Source of the DNA: a virus
Reading direction: 5' to 3' (one strand)
IMG/VR virus record: IMGVR_UViG_3300023240_000127
Coordinates: 1 to 23,004 of that record
DNA length: 23,004 bases
Position numbers and translations under genes: made by a program. Positions 5,407 through 12,847 of the stretch are shown piece after piece. Below the pieces are notes generated by a model. The model did not search any database, was not told the DNA's origin, and saw only the letters and a program-made list of their open reading frames with translations. Position 1 is the stretch's first letter, and every line of letters starts with the position of its first letter.

Positions 5407-8400
5407 GTATTTCCTCCAATATGACTGTTCCATCTTTTGTTTTTCCAAAAGAGAATTTGTACGCATTACCCTCCTGTATTTTCATATACGCCTGAGCAAA
5501 CGTCGTTGGAAACACAAGAATAGAGTGTAGCTCTCTCGACGAATCTGCTAGCGTTAGCGTTGCCATTTTCTTTCCAGCCTTAGTAATCCTTGGCTTAAAA
5601 GAAACAACAAACATTTCTTCTTCACTAAATGGCAGTTGCCTATAGTTTAGAAATTTAATTAAAGCTGCATCAGATTTCTTGATATCATCGGCTGGAATTG
5701 CAGAAACAATCCTGTTATCACTAGCAAGAAGAATGTATGTCTTCCCTGTTTCAATAGTGGTCTGCTCTTCATCAAAGATACCAACCGAACCAGTCTTATC
5801 CAAGATCTCTACCCTAGACCAGCCCTTGCCCCTCTTGATGGCTTTTACCATACCGATTAGGACAAACGAACCTTTCTCCTCAAACTCTTCAACGTCATTA
5901 ATAAATGCGTGATAGTGCTGAGGAATAGTAATGTTGAACTCTGGCAGGTTTAGATATTCATATAAGTTTTCTCTAACCTCGTTGTCGTTTCTTGGGTTGT
6001 CTTGAAAAGTTGCTGCACCAATAATTCTAAGTGCTTGCAAAGATCTACTGTTTACTCCCGTGCCCTTTTTTGCCACAAAGTCTTCTAGCTCTGCATAAGA
6101 GTTGAAGGGCCTGTTCCCTATTAATTTAGAGGCAACGTTATCTGATATGTATTTAATTCCGGATAGTCCGAAACGTATACCCTTGCCTTCAATCTTAAAA
6201 TCATTATCAGAATCGTTGACATGGGGCAAACGAATGGGAATGTTCATCCGCTTTGCCTCAATCAAATAGTCAGTCCTAGTGTCTTTGTCTTTTTCGTTCT
6301 TGAGAAGAGCAAACATAAATTCAATTGGGTAATAGTACTTTAGCCATGCTGTCCAGTAGGACAAGGTAGAGTACGCTACAGCATGTGATTTGTTAAATGA
6401 ATACCCAGCGTGGGCCTCAAAGTCGTGCCACAATTCTCTTGCCACGTTTGGAGACATAAACCTCGATGCACCGTCTACAAACTTATCCTTAAAGATATCA
6501 AACTCTTTGGCATCTTTTTTCTTACCAATGATCTTACGAACCTGGTCTGCCTCAACCATGGTCATGCCGCCGAGCTCCACACAGGCTTGCATGACCTGCT
6601 CCTGGTAAAGAATACACCCGAATGTTTCAGCAGTAAACGTCTTCACAACATCGTGAGAATACGTTGTCTTTTGTCTGCCGTGCTTTCTTTCGATGTAGTC
6701 TTTTCCAATTGTGTTCATTGCTCCAGGTCGGACAAGTGCGTTAGAAGCCGCTAGCTCTGCAAAGTTTCTCACACCCATCTTGACTAGCAGATTTGTATAC
6801 GGAGTAGCCTCACACTGAAACACACCTTTTGTATATCCATTAGAAAGCATTTCGTAAACCTTAGAGTCTTCCATAGCAATGTCTAATAGTTTTATGTCTT
6901 TGCCATAACGTTCTTTAATAATGTCGAGGACGTCTTTCAAAACACTCAAGGTCTTAAGGCCCAGGGCATCGATTTTAATCAGCCCAATTCTTTCTGCCTC
7001 TTCCATGTCTACCGCTACTACAGGAATACGCTCGCCGCTACCTGGAGAGTTGCGAGTTTCCATAGGAGCATGTCTAAAGATTGGCTCCTTGCTTGTAACT
7101 ACTCCTGCCGCATGGATTCCTGTACCGCGTATCCTTCCACGAAGAAGATCTCCATACTTAACAACTTCAGGATACTTCTCGCGGAACCATGATGTGTTTC
7201 TTGAGGTACAAAAGTCTTCCCAAGTATCCACAACCTTGAGAACCTTGTTTACGTCAGCCAGAGGTATGTGGAGGACTCTGGAGATGTCTCTGACCACGCC
7301 TTTACCCTTGAACTGCAAGAATGTGGCAATAGAAGCAACGTGCCTGTATTGCTTAACAAGATAATCTTTAACCTCTTCACGACGAGTGTCCTGGATATCA
7401 GTATCGATATCTGGGAAGTCATTACGATCTGGGTTAATAAACCTAAAGAAGAGTAGTCCATGCTTGATAGGGTCAATGTCTGTGATTCCAAGAACATAAC
7501 ACAGCAAAGAACCTGCAGAAGATCCTCGGCCAGGGCCAACAATAATACCCTGCTTCTTTGCCCAGTTAATCATGTTACGAACAACTAAGAAGTATGGGCC
7601 AAAGTTTTTGGCTTCAATGATGCCCATCTCTTCTTCAAGACGTTCCATATAGCCTTCTTTTTTGTATACACCACGATCCTTCATGCCCTCAATGGCGAGG
7701 CTGGACAGCTCCCCCATCGGATTTTGATACTGTGCTGGCAGGAGGTCAAGGTGATCCTGAATGTTGTATTCCTCTACCTTTTCTGCAATTTCAATTGAAT
7801 TTGAGTAGATGTCTTCTCTGTCAATACCCTGTGCCGTCATGGCTGAGCGCATCTCTTCATCAGAAAGAAGATGTATGTCGAAGTTGGCAAAGCTTATCTG
7901 CCTCTCGCCATACAAATAGTCCAGTCTTTCCATCAAGTTATCGTATTTTTTAGACTTTTCATATGTCGCTTCTTTTTGAACCTTATTGCTATAAGTATTA
8001 AGAATAAGCTTAATCTCTTGTATTTCTTTTTGTCCCGTGTGTGCATGATGGCAGTCAGGGGTCACGACTGGTTTTACCCCAAATTCATCGGCAAGAGCCA
8101 GCAACTGATGATTAATTTCTGCTGGGTTGTGGGGCATAACCTCAATATAGTAATCGTCACCAAAGACATTCTTGTGCCATTCAATCTGTTGCTTTGCTGC
8201 TGCTAGCTCTCCAGACTCAATAGCTTTTGCTACGGTACCACTAAGGCACCCAGAAGTAACAATGATTCCTTCTTTGTACTTTGACAAAACGTCGTAATCA
8301 ATACGTGGTTTCTTGTAGAATCCCTCTGTCCAGCCAATCTCGTTTAGCTTGTTGAGATTCTCCAAACCTTTTTGACTCTTGGCTAGGAGGACTATATGAT

Positions 8401-8671
8401 TGTAGACAAGATCAAGGGGACCCTCTCGACTATCCCGATCCCTTTGGTCAAACCTGTCTTCAGTTATATAGCCCTCCACACCAAGTATTGGCTTAATGCC
8501 CTTCTCTTTCGCAGCCCGAAACATCTCCCTGTGTCCAGAAAGAGAACCGTGGTCTGTAATTGCTAAGGCACTCATACCCAGTTCGTGGGCACGATCTACA
8601 TACTCTTGTGGGGTAGCTATCCCATCAAAGAGTGAGTAGTGAGTGTGAACATGTAAGCCAACATAGGACAT
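5399..8671 (-). CDS. dnaE: DNA polymerase III alpha subunit (DnaE-type) with PHP domain
   Basis: The 1090-aa product is near full cellular DnaE length (about 1160). The N-terminal PHP domain shows LHVHTHYSLFDG (7-17), LAITDHGSLSGH, ILGVEGY and VTPDCHHAHTG, so most metal ligands look intact. The polymerase core has GPGRGSSAGS (389-398), FPDIDTDIQD (419-428, catalytic D421 and D423), and IKIDALGLKTL carrying the third Asp. A fingers segment follows, with YQEQVMQACVELGGM, MTMVEADQVRKIIGKK and AHAGYSFNKSHAVAYS. The C-terminus carries OB-fold material, including TKAGKKMATLTLADSS near the end. It would be the replicative polymerase of the phage, with the separate DEDDy exonuclease as likely proofreader. 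The PHP domain may alternatively have its own metal-dependent exonuclease activity. The ATG is 8 bases after the SSB stop and has only a weak Shine-Dalgarno. Confidence 0.95.
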   Translation of the reverse strand: MSYVGLHVHTHYSLFDGIATPQEYVDRAHELGMSALAITDHGSLSGHREMFRAAKEKGIKPILGVEGYITEDRFDQRDRDSREGPLDLVYNHIVLLAKSQKGLENLNKLNEIGWTEGFYKKPRIDYDVLSKYKEGIIVTSGCLSGTVAKAIESGELAAAKQQIEWHKNVFGDDYYIEVMPHNPAEINHQLLALADEFGVKPVVTPDCHHAHTGQKEIQEIKLILNTYSNKVQKEATYEKSKKYDNLMERLDYLYGERQISFANFDIHLLSDEEMRSAMTAQGIDREDIYSNSIEIAEKVEEYNIQDHLDLLPAQYQNPMGELSSLAIEGMKDRGVYKKEGYMERLEEEMGIIEAKNFGPYFLVVRNMINWAKKQGIIVGPGRGSSAGSLLCYVLGITDIDPIKHGLLFFRFINPDRNDFPDIDTDIQDTRREEVKDYLVKQYRHVASIATFLQFKGKGVVRDISRVLHIPLADVNKVLKVVDTWEDFCTSRNTSWFREKYPEVVKYGDLLRGRIRGTGIHAAGVVTSKEPIFRHAPMETRNSPGSGERIPVVAVDMEEAERIGLIKIDALGLKTLSVLKDVLDIIKERYGKDIKLLDIAMEDSKVYEMLSNGYTKGVFQCEATPYTNLLVKMGVRNFAELAASNALVRPGAMNTIGKDYIERKHGRQKTTYSHDVVKTFTAETFGCILYQEQVMQACVELGGMTMVEADQVRKIIGKKKDAKEFDIFKDKFVDGASRFMSPNVARELWHDFEAHAGYSFNKSHAVAYSTLSYWTAWLKYYYPIEFMFALLKNEKDKDTRTDYLIEAKRMNIPIRLPHVNDSDNDFKIEGKGIRFGLSGIKYISDNVASKLIGNRPFNSYAELEDFVAKKGTGVNSRSLQALRIIGAATFQDNPRNDNEVRENLYEYLNLPEFNITIPQHYHAFINDVEEFEEKGSFVLIGMVKAIKRGKGWSRVEILDKTGSVGIFDEEQTTIETGKTYILLASDNRIVSAIPADDIKKSDAALIKFLNYRQLPFSEEEMFVVSFKPRITKAGKKMATLTLADSSRELHSILVFPTTFAQAYMKIQEGNAYKFSFGKTKDGTVILEEIHV
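5412..5417 (-). promoter_or_regulatory. Shine-Dalgarno GGAGGA deciding the MazG-like start
   Basis: GGAGGA on the minus strand, inside the last codons of the polymerase gene, is spaced 5 bases from the ATG at 5404-5406. No comparable site precedes the alternative start at 5466, so the shorter protein is preferred. Confidence 0.75.
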
Positions 8672-8679
8672 ACTAGCGC

Positions 8680-9339
8680 TTACCAGTCAAGGTTAGAGCT
8701 AGTAGTTGTACCTGCAGACTGATCAAAGCCCAAGTAAAAGGCTTCCTGTTCTGCATATGGAATGTTGTTGAGTGCCATCTCAATTGGGTATGGCTCAGCA
8801 TTGTTCCATTCAAAGGGCTCGGCATCTGGAGCCGATGGGATCAACGTATAGCTGGTATCTGTACCGCTACCGCTTCTCTTAAGTTTCCACTCCATGTTCG
8901 AGACGCTGCCAGTTTCAATGGCGTATTCACGAATAGTGTTGAACACGGACATCTTGCTGACACCCATCGACCAAATTGCAACATATGGCTCTTCGATACC
9001 ATCGTTAACCATTACGTTGCAGTAGAAGCGAAGACGTCCACGCCAACCCGCCTTGGGGTCTTTGCGATGCATCTCTTCTGCCCAGTCACGTCCTTCAGTT
9101 TCCATAGTGTCTACTGCACGACGGCGGAAGTCTTTTGGATTAGTATGCTCTTTTACGACCATCGCTAGTCCACGATCTTCTGAGTAGTTGGCAGAGTCTT
9201 CGTCAAGCTCTTCGAGGAAGCGAATCTTTACTGCCTGTCCATCGGCAAGCTTAAGCCAGCGTACTTTTGGTTTGTTTTCATCATATCTTGGTTTGTCGAG
9301 CAGGGCATTGATGTTTGCTAATCCCTTTACTACGCTCAT
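8680..9339 (-). CDS. gp32-like single-stranded DNA-binding protein
   Basis: The 219-aa product starts with a flexible segment and then KVRWLKLADGQAVKIRFLEE (25-44), the strand pair that typifies gp32-like SSBs of actinobacterial phages. The central part (VVKEHTNPKDFRRRAVDTM, later WRGRLRFYCNVMVNDG and PYVAIWSMGVSKMS) is OB-fold-like. The C-terminus is Ser/Thr-rich and ends in an acidic-aromatic tip (SSNLDW), as in SSBs that recruit partners by their tail. It would coat single-stranded DNA at the fork. Only one cysteine is visible, so the zinc knuckle of T4 gp32 is absent. Position directly before the polymerase fits. A strong Shine-Dalgarno AAGGAG (9345-9350) and a consensus promoter just upstream suggest high expression, as expected for a stoichiometric protein. 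Confidence 0.75.
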   Translation of the reverse strand: MSVVKGLANINALLDKPRYDENKPKVRWLKLADGQAVKIRFLEELDEDSANYSEDRGLAMVVKEHTNPKDFRRRAVDTMETEGRDWAEEMHRKDPKAGWRGRLRFYCNVMVNDGIEEPYVAIWSMGVSKMSVFNTIREYAIETGSVSNMEWKLKRSGSGTDTSYTLIPSAPDAEPFEWNNAEPYPIEMALNNIPYAEQEAFYLGFDQSAGTTTSSNLDW

Positions 9340-9344
9340 GTTTT

Positions 9345-9350
9345 CTCCTT
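9345..9350 (-). promoter_or_regulatory. Shine-Dalgarno of the SSB gene
   Basis: AAGGAG on the minus strand with 5-base spacing to the ATG at 9337-9339. It lies in the longest non-coding gap of the window (9340-9370), downstream of the promoter at 9373-9402. Confidence 0.75.
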
Positions 9351-9370
9351 ATTGTTTTTGTTTTGGTGTT

Positions 9371-10315
9371 TTATTGTAGCATGGCAGTGATGAGTTTGTC
9401 AAAACCAACGTCTATTGACCTGATTGCTTCATCGTCCATGTCTCCAATATCTTTGTATTGTTTATCTAGTTGTACTACGGAAACACGAGGACCAATCTTT
9501 TCGATGATTCGATCTTTCATGTTTCCGCCAGCTTCGTCATTGTCTGCAACAACATAGATGTTATTGAAGTACTTGCGAAGAAGTTCTACTTGGATATTTG
9601 ATACGTTGGCCCCAAGGGTAGCCACTGCTGGCATACCCACCTGATCTAATCTTATCACATCAAACGAGGACTCTACAACAAATACTTTGCTGGAGCTTTT
9701 AACTCTGTGAAGATTAAACAGAACCTTGCTCTTGGGTAAGCCGGGAGTATTCTTGAAGTCTTTACCTTCTACAGACCGACCAACAAAGCCCACTAGGAGG
9801 CCGTCAGGGGCGTGTACAGGCACTGTAACCATGTCTCTGGTCTCAGAGTACCCCAAAGAAAACTTGTCCATAGACGAGGCAGTGATGCTTCTGCCGTCAA
9901 AGTATTCTACAGCTCTACTGGAAGACTTTGCCTCAGTGGCAAGTCGATTTACAACAGTCTCGTCAAACGCTAGGTAGTCTGGCTTCTCCAGAAGCTTACT
10001 AACTATTTCGTTTCTAAGATCGGACTCAACCTCATTCTTTTTAATATACCTGGCTGCCTCAAAATATGTTTTTCTAGATACCGTCATTACGAATTCATAA
10101 ACATCGGCAACCTTGTGGCAAGAAAAGCAGTAAAAGGTTCCTGTGTTCTTGTCTATTTCTCCAGCGGGAGTTCTATAGTTTCCGTGATATGGACAAAAAA
10201 TAATGTAGTCTGTATCAACTTCACCCTCTATGTCTACGCCGACTCCGGCAAGGATTCTTTTAGTTTGTTGGGGGGATAGTACAGTGCTCGGCTTCCCACT
10301 ACTCCTGATATGCAT
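9371..10315 (-). CDS. dnaG: DnaG-type DNA primase
   Basis: The 314-aa product has an N-terminal zinc-binding domain CPYH (41-44) with YCFSC (C63, C66) and a TOPRIM catalytic domain. Within the latter VFVVESSFDVIRL gives E215, and VVADNDEAGGN gives the D258-N-D260 pair for metal binding. ATLGANVSN between them resembles the DnaG ATLGT motif. It would make RNA primers for lagging-strand synthesis with the adjacent DnaB-type helicase. At about half the length of cellular DnaG it lacks a C-terminal helicase-interaction domain, so binding to the helicase must use another surface. The ATG overlaps the upstream 108-aa gene by 82 bases, and no later in-frame start precedes the zinc domain. Confidence 0.9.
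   Translation of the reverse strand: MHIRSSGKPSTVLSPQQTKRILAGVGVDIEGEVDTDYIIFCPYHGNYRTPAGEIDKNTGTFYCFSCHKVADVYEFVMTVSRKTYFEAARYIKKNEVESDLRNEIVSKLLEKPDYLAFDETVVNRLATEAKSSSRAVEYFDGRSITASSMDKFSLGYSETRDMVTVPVHAPDGLLVGFVGRSVEGKDFKNTPGLPKSKVLFNLHRVKSSSKVFVVESSFDVIRLDQVGMPAVATLGANVSNIQVELLRKYFNNIYVVADNDEAGGNMKDRIIEKIGPRVSVVQLDKQYKDIGDMDDEAIRSIDVGFDKLITAMLQ
9373..9402 (-). promoter_or_regulatory. Sigma70-type promoter for SSB and downstream replication genes
   Basis: On the minus strand a perfect -35 TTGACA (9397-9402) is followed by an 18-base spacer and a -10 TACAAT (9373-9378), which is preceded by an extended -10 TGC (9379-9381). The predicted transcription start is near 9366, giving a leader of about 27 bases that contains the SSB Shine-Dalgarno. 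The promoter lies over the last codons of the primase gene, and it is the best promoter match I noticed in the window. It would boost SSB and the downstream polymerase above the upstream operon level. Confidence 0.72.
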
Positions 10316-10560
10316 TGGCTCTTTTTCTTTCCTAGGTATATTCCATATATTGATAATTCAAATTCAAAGTATTCGCTTTTATTATTATAGCCTAAAGTAA
10401 AGTCTGTATCAACGTCTAGCCTTGGAACATATCCAGACATTTTCATTTGTGACAGTATTAACTTTGTGTACTCTAGCTTTAGCCTAATAAGATCTGAATC
10501 ATCATAGATTTGTCCACTTAATCCAAATCTCTTTATAGGCTTGTGGTGTATGTTTTCCAT
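10234..10560 (-). CDS. Hypothetical protein in the replication cluster, 108 aa
   Basis: I do not recognise the family. The product starts MENIHHKPIKRFGLSGQIYD, continues with a helix DDSDLIRLKLEYTKLILSQM, then a strand-rich part (VPRLDVDTDFTLGY, YFEFELSIYGIYLGK). It ends in a short basic and Pro-containing tail. The first two thirds look like a real alpha/beta domain. The last 27 codons overlap the primase start out of frame, so the C-terminus may be an unconstrained extension. It lies between helicase and primase, where a loader, adaptor or primase partner could be expected; that is inference. Its ATG has no Shine-Dalgarno and follows TATAAT by 6 bases. Confidence 0.65.
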   Translation of the reverse strand: MENIHHKPIKRFGLSGQIYDDSDLIRLKLEYTKLILSQMKMSGYVPRLDVDTDFTLGYNNKSEYFEFELSIYGIYLGKKKSQCISGVVGSRALYYPPNKLKESLPESA

Positions 10561-10566
10561 ATATCT

Positions 10567-10572
10567 ATTATA
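10567..10572 (-). promoter_or_regulatory. Possible -10 element of a leaderless transcript
   Basis: A perfect TATAAT on the minus strand ends 6 bases before the ATG at 10558-10560, and no Shine-Dalgarno lies between them. Transcription starting 7 bases past the hexamer would begin at the A of the ATG, giving a leaderless mRNA, a form common in Actinobacteria. No -35 hexamer is seen 17-18 bases upstream. Confidence 0.4.
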
Positions 10573-11793
10573 CTAGATATCTTCCAAATCCTTGTATTTG
10601 TACCAGCCTTTATCAAAGTCTACCTGTACCATAAACTCCCCCATAAATCCATTACGGTTCTTACGGAATACACACTCAATAACATCACTGTTGCTACCCC
10701 GCCCAAGAGCCAAGACCCAGTCAGCGTCATAAGCAATCTGTCGGGACCATGCGGTCTGACCCAGTGTAGGGACGGTCTCTAGCTTTGTAACGTCGTCTGG
10801 CGTAGCAGAAGAGATGGCTATGATAGGAACCTCTTCCGAGATAGCCATAAGCTTAAGCTCACGAGAAAGATTTTTCATTCTTACAGTTTCGTTGTCTGAC
10901 TTCTGATTGGGACTCATGAGTTGTAGGTAGTCTACAATAACAAAGTCTGGCTTGTATTGGTCAATCTTTCCACGCAACACCGATGGATTGATGTCTCCAC
11001 CAGTATCGTTAGAAATAATTCTGAATGGTGGCTTGTCCTTAATGTGTCCGGCGTGCCATCTTTTAAGATCCTGAATATCCATCTCTCCATTGCTAATTTT
11101 TCGGTGTGACCAAAGACCTTCCCCCATAATAGTGTAGGTTCTATTACGAACCTCCGTCTCTGACATCTCAAGGCTAACAACCATTGGCGATCTGCCCTGC
11201 TTCCAGGCTTGCACAGCAAAGTAAAGAGATAGCCAAGACTTACCAATACCAGGATATGCAAGAAATACCCCAAGCTGTCCAGGCATAATACCAGCAGGAA
11301 GGTAGTTGTCAAAGCCTGGCAAGCCAGTCTTGATACCAATAGCCCCAAGCTCTTTTTGTTTTTGCACTGCTTCAAAGTAGGCGACAGCACTATCAATATC
11401 TGTAGCGTCAATGTCTTTAACGACAGAAGTATTTTTCTTTAGCTCAGATGTCTTTGTAATTAGTTTATCAAGGACGGTATTGGCCTGACCATTCTGAACC
11501 TCTGTTGCTGCCCCTCGCAAAATATCTCTAAGGCTATCATTGAGATACTCCGCCTGTAGCTCTTCTAGGTGATGACGGGTTGCGCCAACATCTTCTGCCG
11601 GAACAAAGTCTTTAAACTTTTCGGAAACCAAGTGTGTGGGAGGAAGCTCTGCATTATTTTCTGCATACTTCCGTATGAATTCCCAAATGTCATTATGTGT
11701 TTTAAAAAGAGCGTCGACGTTTGCCTGTAGCAGTACGTGGATCTGCTTGTCCTGTAAGACTGCTGAAATTACCTTTGCCTCTACATTATCCAT
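10573..11793 (-). CDS. dnaB: DnaB-type replicative helicase
   Basis: The 406-aa product has a short N-terminal helical domain (about 1-120) and a RecA-type motor domain. IKTGLPGFDNYLPAGIMPGQ leads to Walker A AYPGIGKSW (179-187). The catalytic Glu is in VVSLEMSETE (about 208). Walker B is FVIVDYLQLMSP (284-295). The C-terminus has KNRNGFMGEFMVQVDFDKGW, the typical DnaB region with the arginine finger. It would form a hexamer that unwinds DNA at the fork using ATP, probably moving 5' to 3' on the lagging strand. It is shorter than E. coli DnaB (about 470). It overlaps the upstream 102-aa gene by 8 bases and has a good AAGGAG Shine-Dalgarno. Confidence 0.92.
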   Translation of the reverse strand: MDNVEAKVISAVLQDKQIHVLLQANVDALFKTHNDIWEFIRKYAENNAELPPTHLVSEKFKDFVPAEDVGATRHHLEELQAEYLNDSLRDILRGAATEVQNGQANTVLDKLITKTSELKKNTSVVKDIDATDIDSAVAYFEAVQKQKELGAIGIKTGLPGFDNYLPAGIMPGQLGVFLAYPGIGKSWLSLYFAVQAWKQGRSPMVVSLEMSETEVRNRTYTIMGEGLWSHRKISNGEMDIQDLKRWHAGHIKDKPPFRIISNDTGGDINPSVLRGKIDQYKPDFVIVDYLQLMSPNQKSDNETVRMKNLSRELKLMAISEEVPIIAISSATPDDVTKLETVPTLGQTAWSRQIAYDADWVLALGRGSNSDVIECVFRKNRNGFMGEFMVQVDFDKGWYKYKDLEDI

Positions 11794-12094
11794 TAAGCCA
11801 CTCCTTAGCTAACTTTCTTCTCTCTGCTCTCTCGGCAGTATCTTGTTCAATTCTTTGTCTTGATTTTAATATTTCTTCTGCGTAATTGGCAAAATATTTC
11901 CAACTAGGGGAGATCGCAGACTCAAAATAGTAGTCAAGCAGGTCATAGCACTGTGGCAAGCCGTAGGACTCTACGAGCATGTCTGCAGACCACTGCTCTT
12001 TATTCAGGTTGTGCGTTGGCTTTTCTTCATACCTTTTGGTATGTAGCTTTGTGTATCTGCTAAGCAAAGCCATTCGGTCTTTGCGTTCAGCCAT
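11786..12094 (-). CDS. Small charged helical protein upstream of helicase, 102 aa
   Basis: No family recognised. The sequence is helical and rich in charge, with NLNKEQWSADMLVESYGLPQ, then CYDLLDYYFESAISPSWKYF and a long basic/acidic helix EILKSRQRIEQDTAERAERR. The end RRKLAKEWLNG is likely solvent exposed. There is no Walker motif, so it is not a DnaC-type AAA+ loader. A small gene whose stop overlaps the helicase start by 8 bases is, in many phages, a non-ATPase helicase loader or adaptor. That is a context-based guess. Its ATG shares one base with the preceding stop (TAATG) and has TAGGAGA as Shine-Dalgarno. Confidence 0.7.
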   Translation of the reverse strand: MAERKDRMALLSRYTKLHTKRYEEKPTHNLNKEQWSADMLVESYGLPQCYDLLDYYFESAISPSWKYFANYAEEILKSRQRIEQDTAERAERRKLAKEWLNG

Positions 12095-12300
12095 TACTCT
12101 CCTACTTCAGTCTTTGCTTCGTTGATCTTTGTAATAAGTTTGTCCTCAACAAAAGCATATACTCTGTTGAATGCTTCTTCTACGTGCTCGTCATTACGAA
12201 GACTGTCCTCAACACCGATGTCAATTCTTAAGGACTGAAAGTTTCCAAGGTTAAGCGTATAGCCTAACGCAACGTTTACCTTTGTCTCATTGTCTTTCAT
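12094..12300 (-). CDS. Small conserved-looking protein, 68 aa
   Basis: With the ATG at 12298-12300 the product is MKDNETKVNVALGYTLNLGN followed by FQSLRIDIGVEDSLR and a C-terminal helix VEEAFNRVYAFVEDKLITKI. This is one beta-hairpin with two strands then one helix, a pattern I associate with short actinophage proteins of unknown role. A longer frame opening at 12384 would run back across the upstream gene. The Shine-Dalgarno AGAAGG at 12308-12313, 7 bases upstream of 12300, favours the short form. Its stop is fused to the next start (TAATG). No function can be given. Confidence 0.68.
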   Translation of the reverse strand: MKDNETKVNVALGYTLNLGNFQSLRIDIGVEDSLRNDEHVEEAFNRVYAFVEDKLITKINEAKTEVGE

Positions 12301-12307
12301 CTCATAC

Positions 12308-12313
12308 CCTTCT
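12308..12313 (-). promoter_or_regulatory. Shine-Dalgarno deciding the 68-aa gene start
   Basis: AGAAGG on the minus strand, 7 bases before the ATG at 12298-12300 and located between the upstream gene's stop (12317) and this start. It supports the shorter reading of the 68-aa gene. Confidence 0.55.
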
Positions 12314-12316
12314 AGT

Positions 12317-12838
12317 TTAAATGGATTCCATCCATACGGGGATAAATTCCCCATTTTCTGATCTCGTATATGTAAGCATACCACTCCCCATCCTGCGTGT
12401 CAACTCCTGTTTGGTGGGGGTTATATCGTTTGTAATAAGGCCGTCTCTTCTTGGTCTACCGACATGAAAGCTAGCAAGGATATCTCTAATTTCTTTTACC
12501 TTTGATTCAGAGTAGTAAGATCTTAGACCAAACTTGCTTTCTCCATCTTTCTGCGAACCAACAGGATAAGGAATTGATCCAGATTGCATAAGCCTAGGAA
12601 GATATTTCCTGTGTCTGTTTACAAGCTCTGCTGTTTCTTTTACAGTGTAAGCTCGCTCTCTATTTTTTTTAAAATCAGAAATAAGGCAGCTTTCAATTCT
12701 GTCTTTAGTTATGTTGTAAACAGACATTATTCCATTAGATCTATTAAGGTGATAGCTTCTAACCAAGCTACCGTTTAAAAACCAAACACTCTTGCTGCCC
12801 ACAATTACTGGGGCAGAGTTGTATCTCTCTCTATCCAA
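12317..12838 (-). CDS. MerR/excisionase-like helix-turn-helix DNA-binding protein
   Basis: The 173-aa product has a central domain AYTVKETAELVNRHRKYLPR followed by LMQSGSIPYPVGSQ and LRSYYSESKVKEIRDIL, about residues 62-120. It resembles the winged HTH of MerR and excisionase proteins: the helix-turn-helix, then a wing ending in a Y-S-E-S-K-V helix. A basic linker VGRPRRDG follows. The first 50 residues (VWFLNGSLVRSYHLNRSNG) form a strand-rich domain I do not recognise. Placed exactly at the border between tail and replication modules, it may be a transcription regulator or replication initiator. The start is TTG at 12836-12838 with AGGAG at 12845-12849, 6 bases away. Confidence 0.7.
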   Translation of the reverse strand: MDRERYNSAPVIVGSKSVWFLNGSLVRSYHLNRSNGIMSVYNITKDRIESCLISDFKKNRERAYTVKETAELVNRHRKYLPRLMQSGSIPYPVGSQKDGESKFGLRSYYSESKVKEIRDILASFHVGRPRRDGLITNDITPTKQELTRRMGSGMLTYTRSENGEFIPVWMESI

Positions 12839-12847
12839 AACAAACTC

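Noticed and set aside
5407-5466. Longer MazG-like start at 5466 (adds 20 residues)
   Set aside because: It would overlap the polymerase by 68 bases and lacks a Shine-Dalgarno, while GGAGGA precedes the ATG at 5404-5406 and the MazG fold begins after that point.
5600-5640. QLPF in the polymerase C-terminal part as a beta-clamp-binding motif
   Set aside because: It matches the pentapeptide consensus poorly and precedes an OB-fold strand, so I do not claim it.
6921-7364. 147-codon plus-strand open frame inside the polymerase gene, and other plus-strand frames across the window
   Set aside because: They lie antisense to strongly supported genes, have no coherent protein motifs, and every real gene is on the minus strand. 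Low-complexity runs of Ser and Leu indicate shadow frames.
12301-12384. Longer start at 12384 for the 68-aa gene
   Set aside because: The extra 28 codons run back over the HTH gene; AGAAGG is placed for the ATG at 12298-12300.
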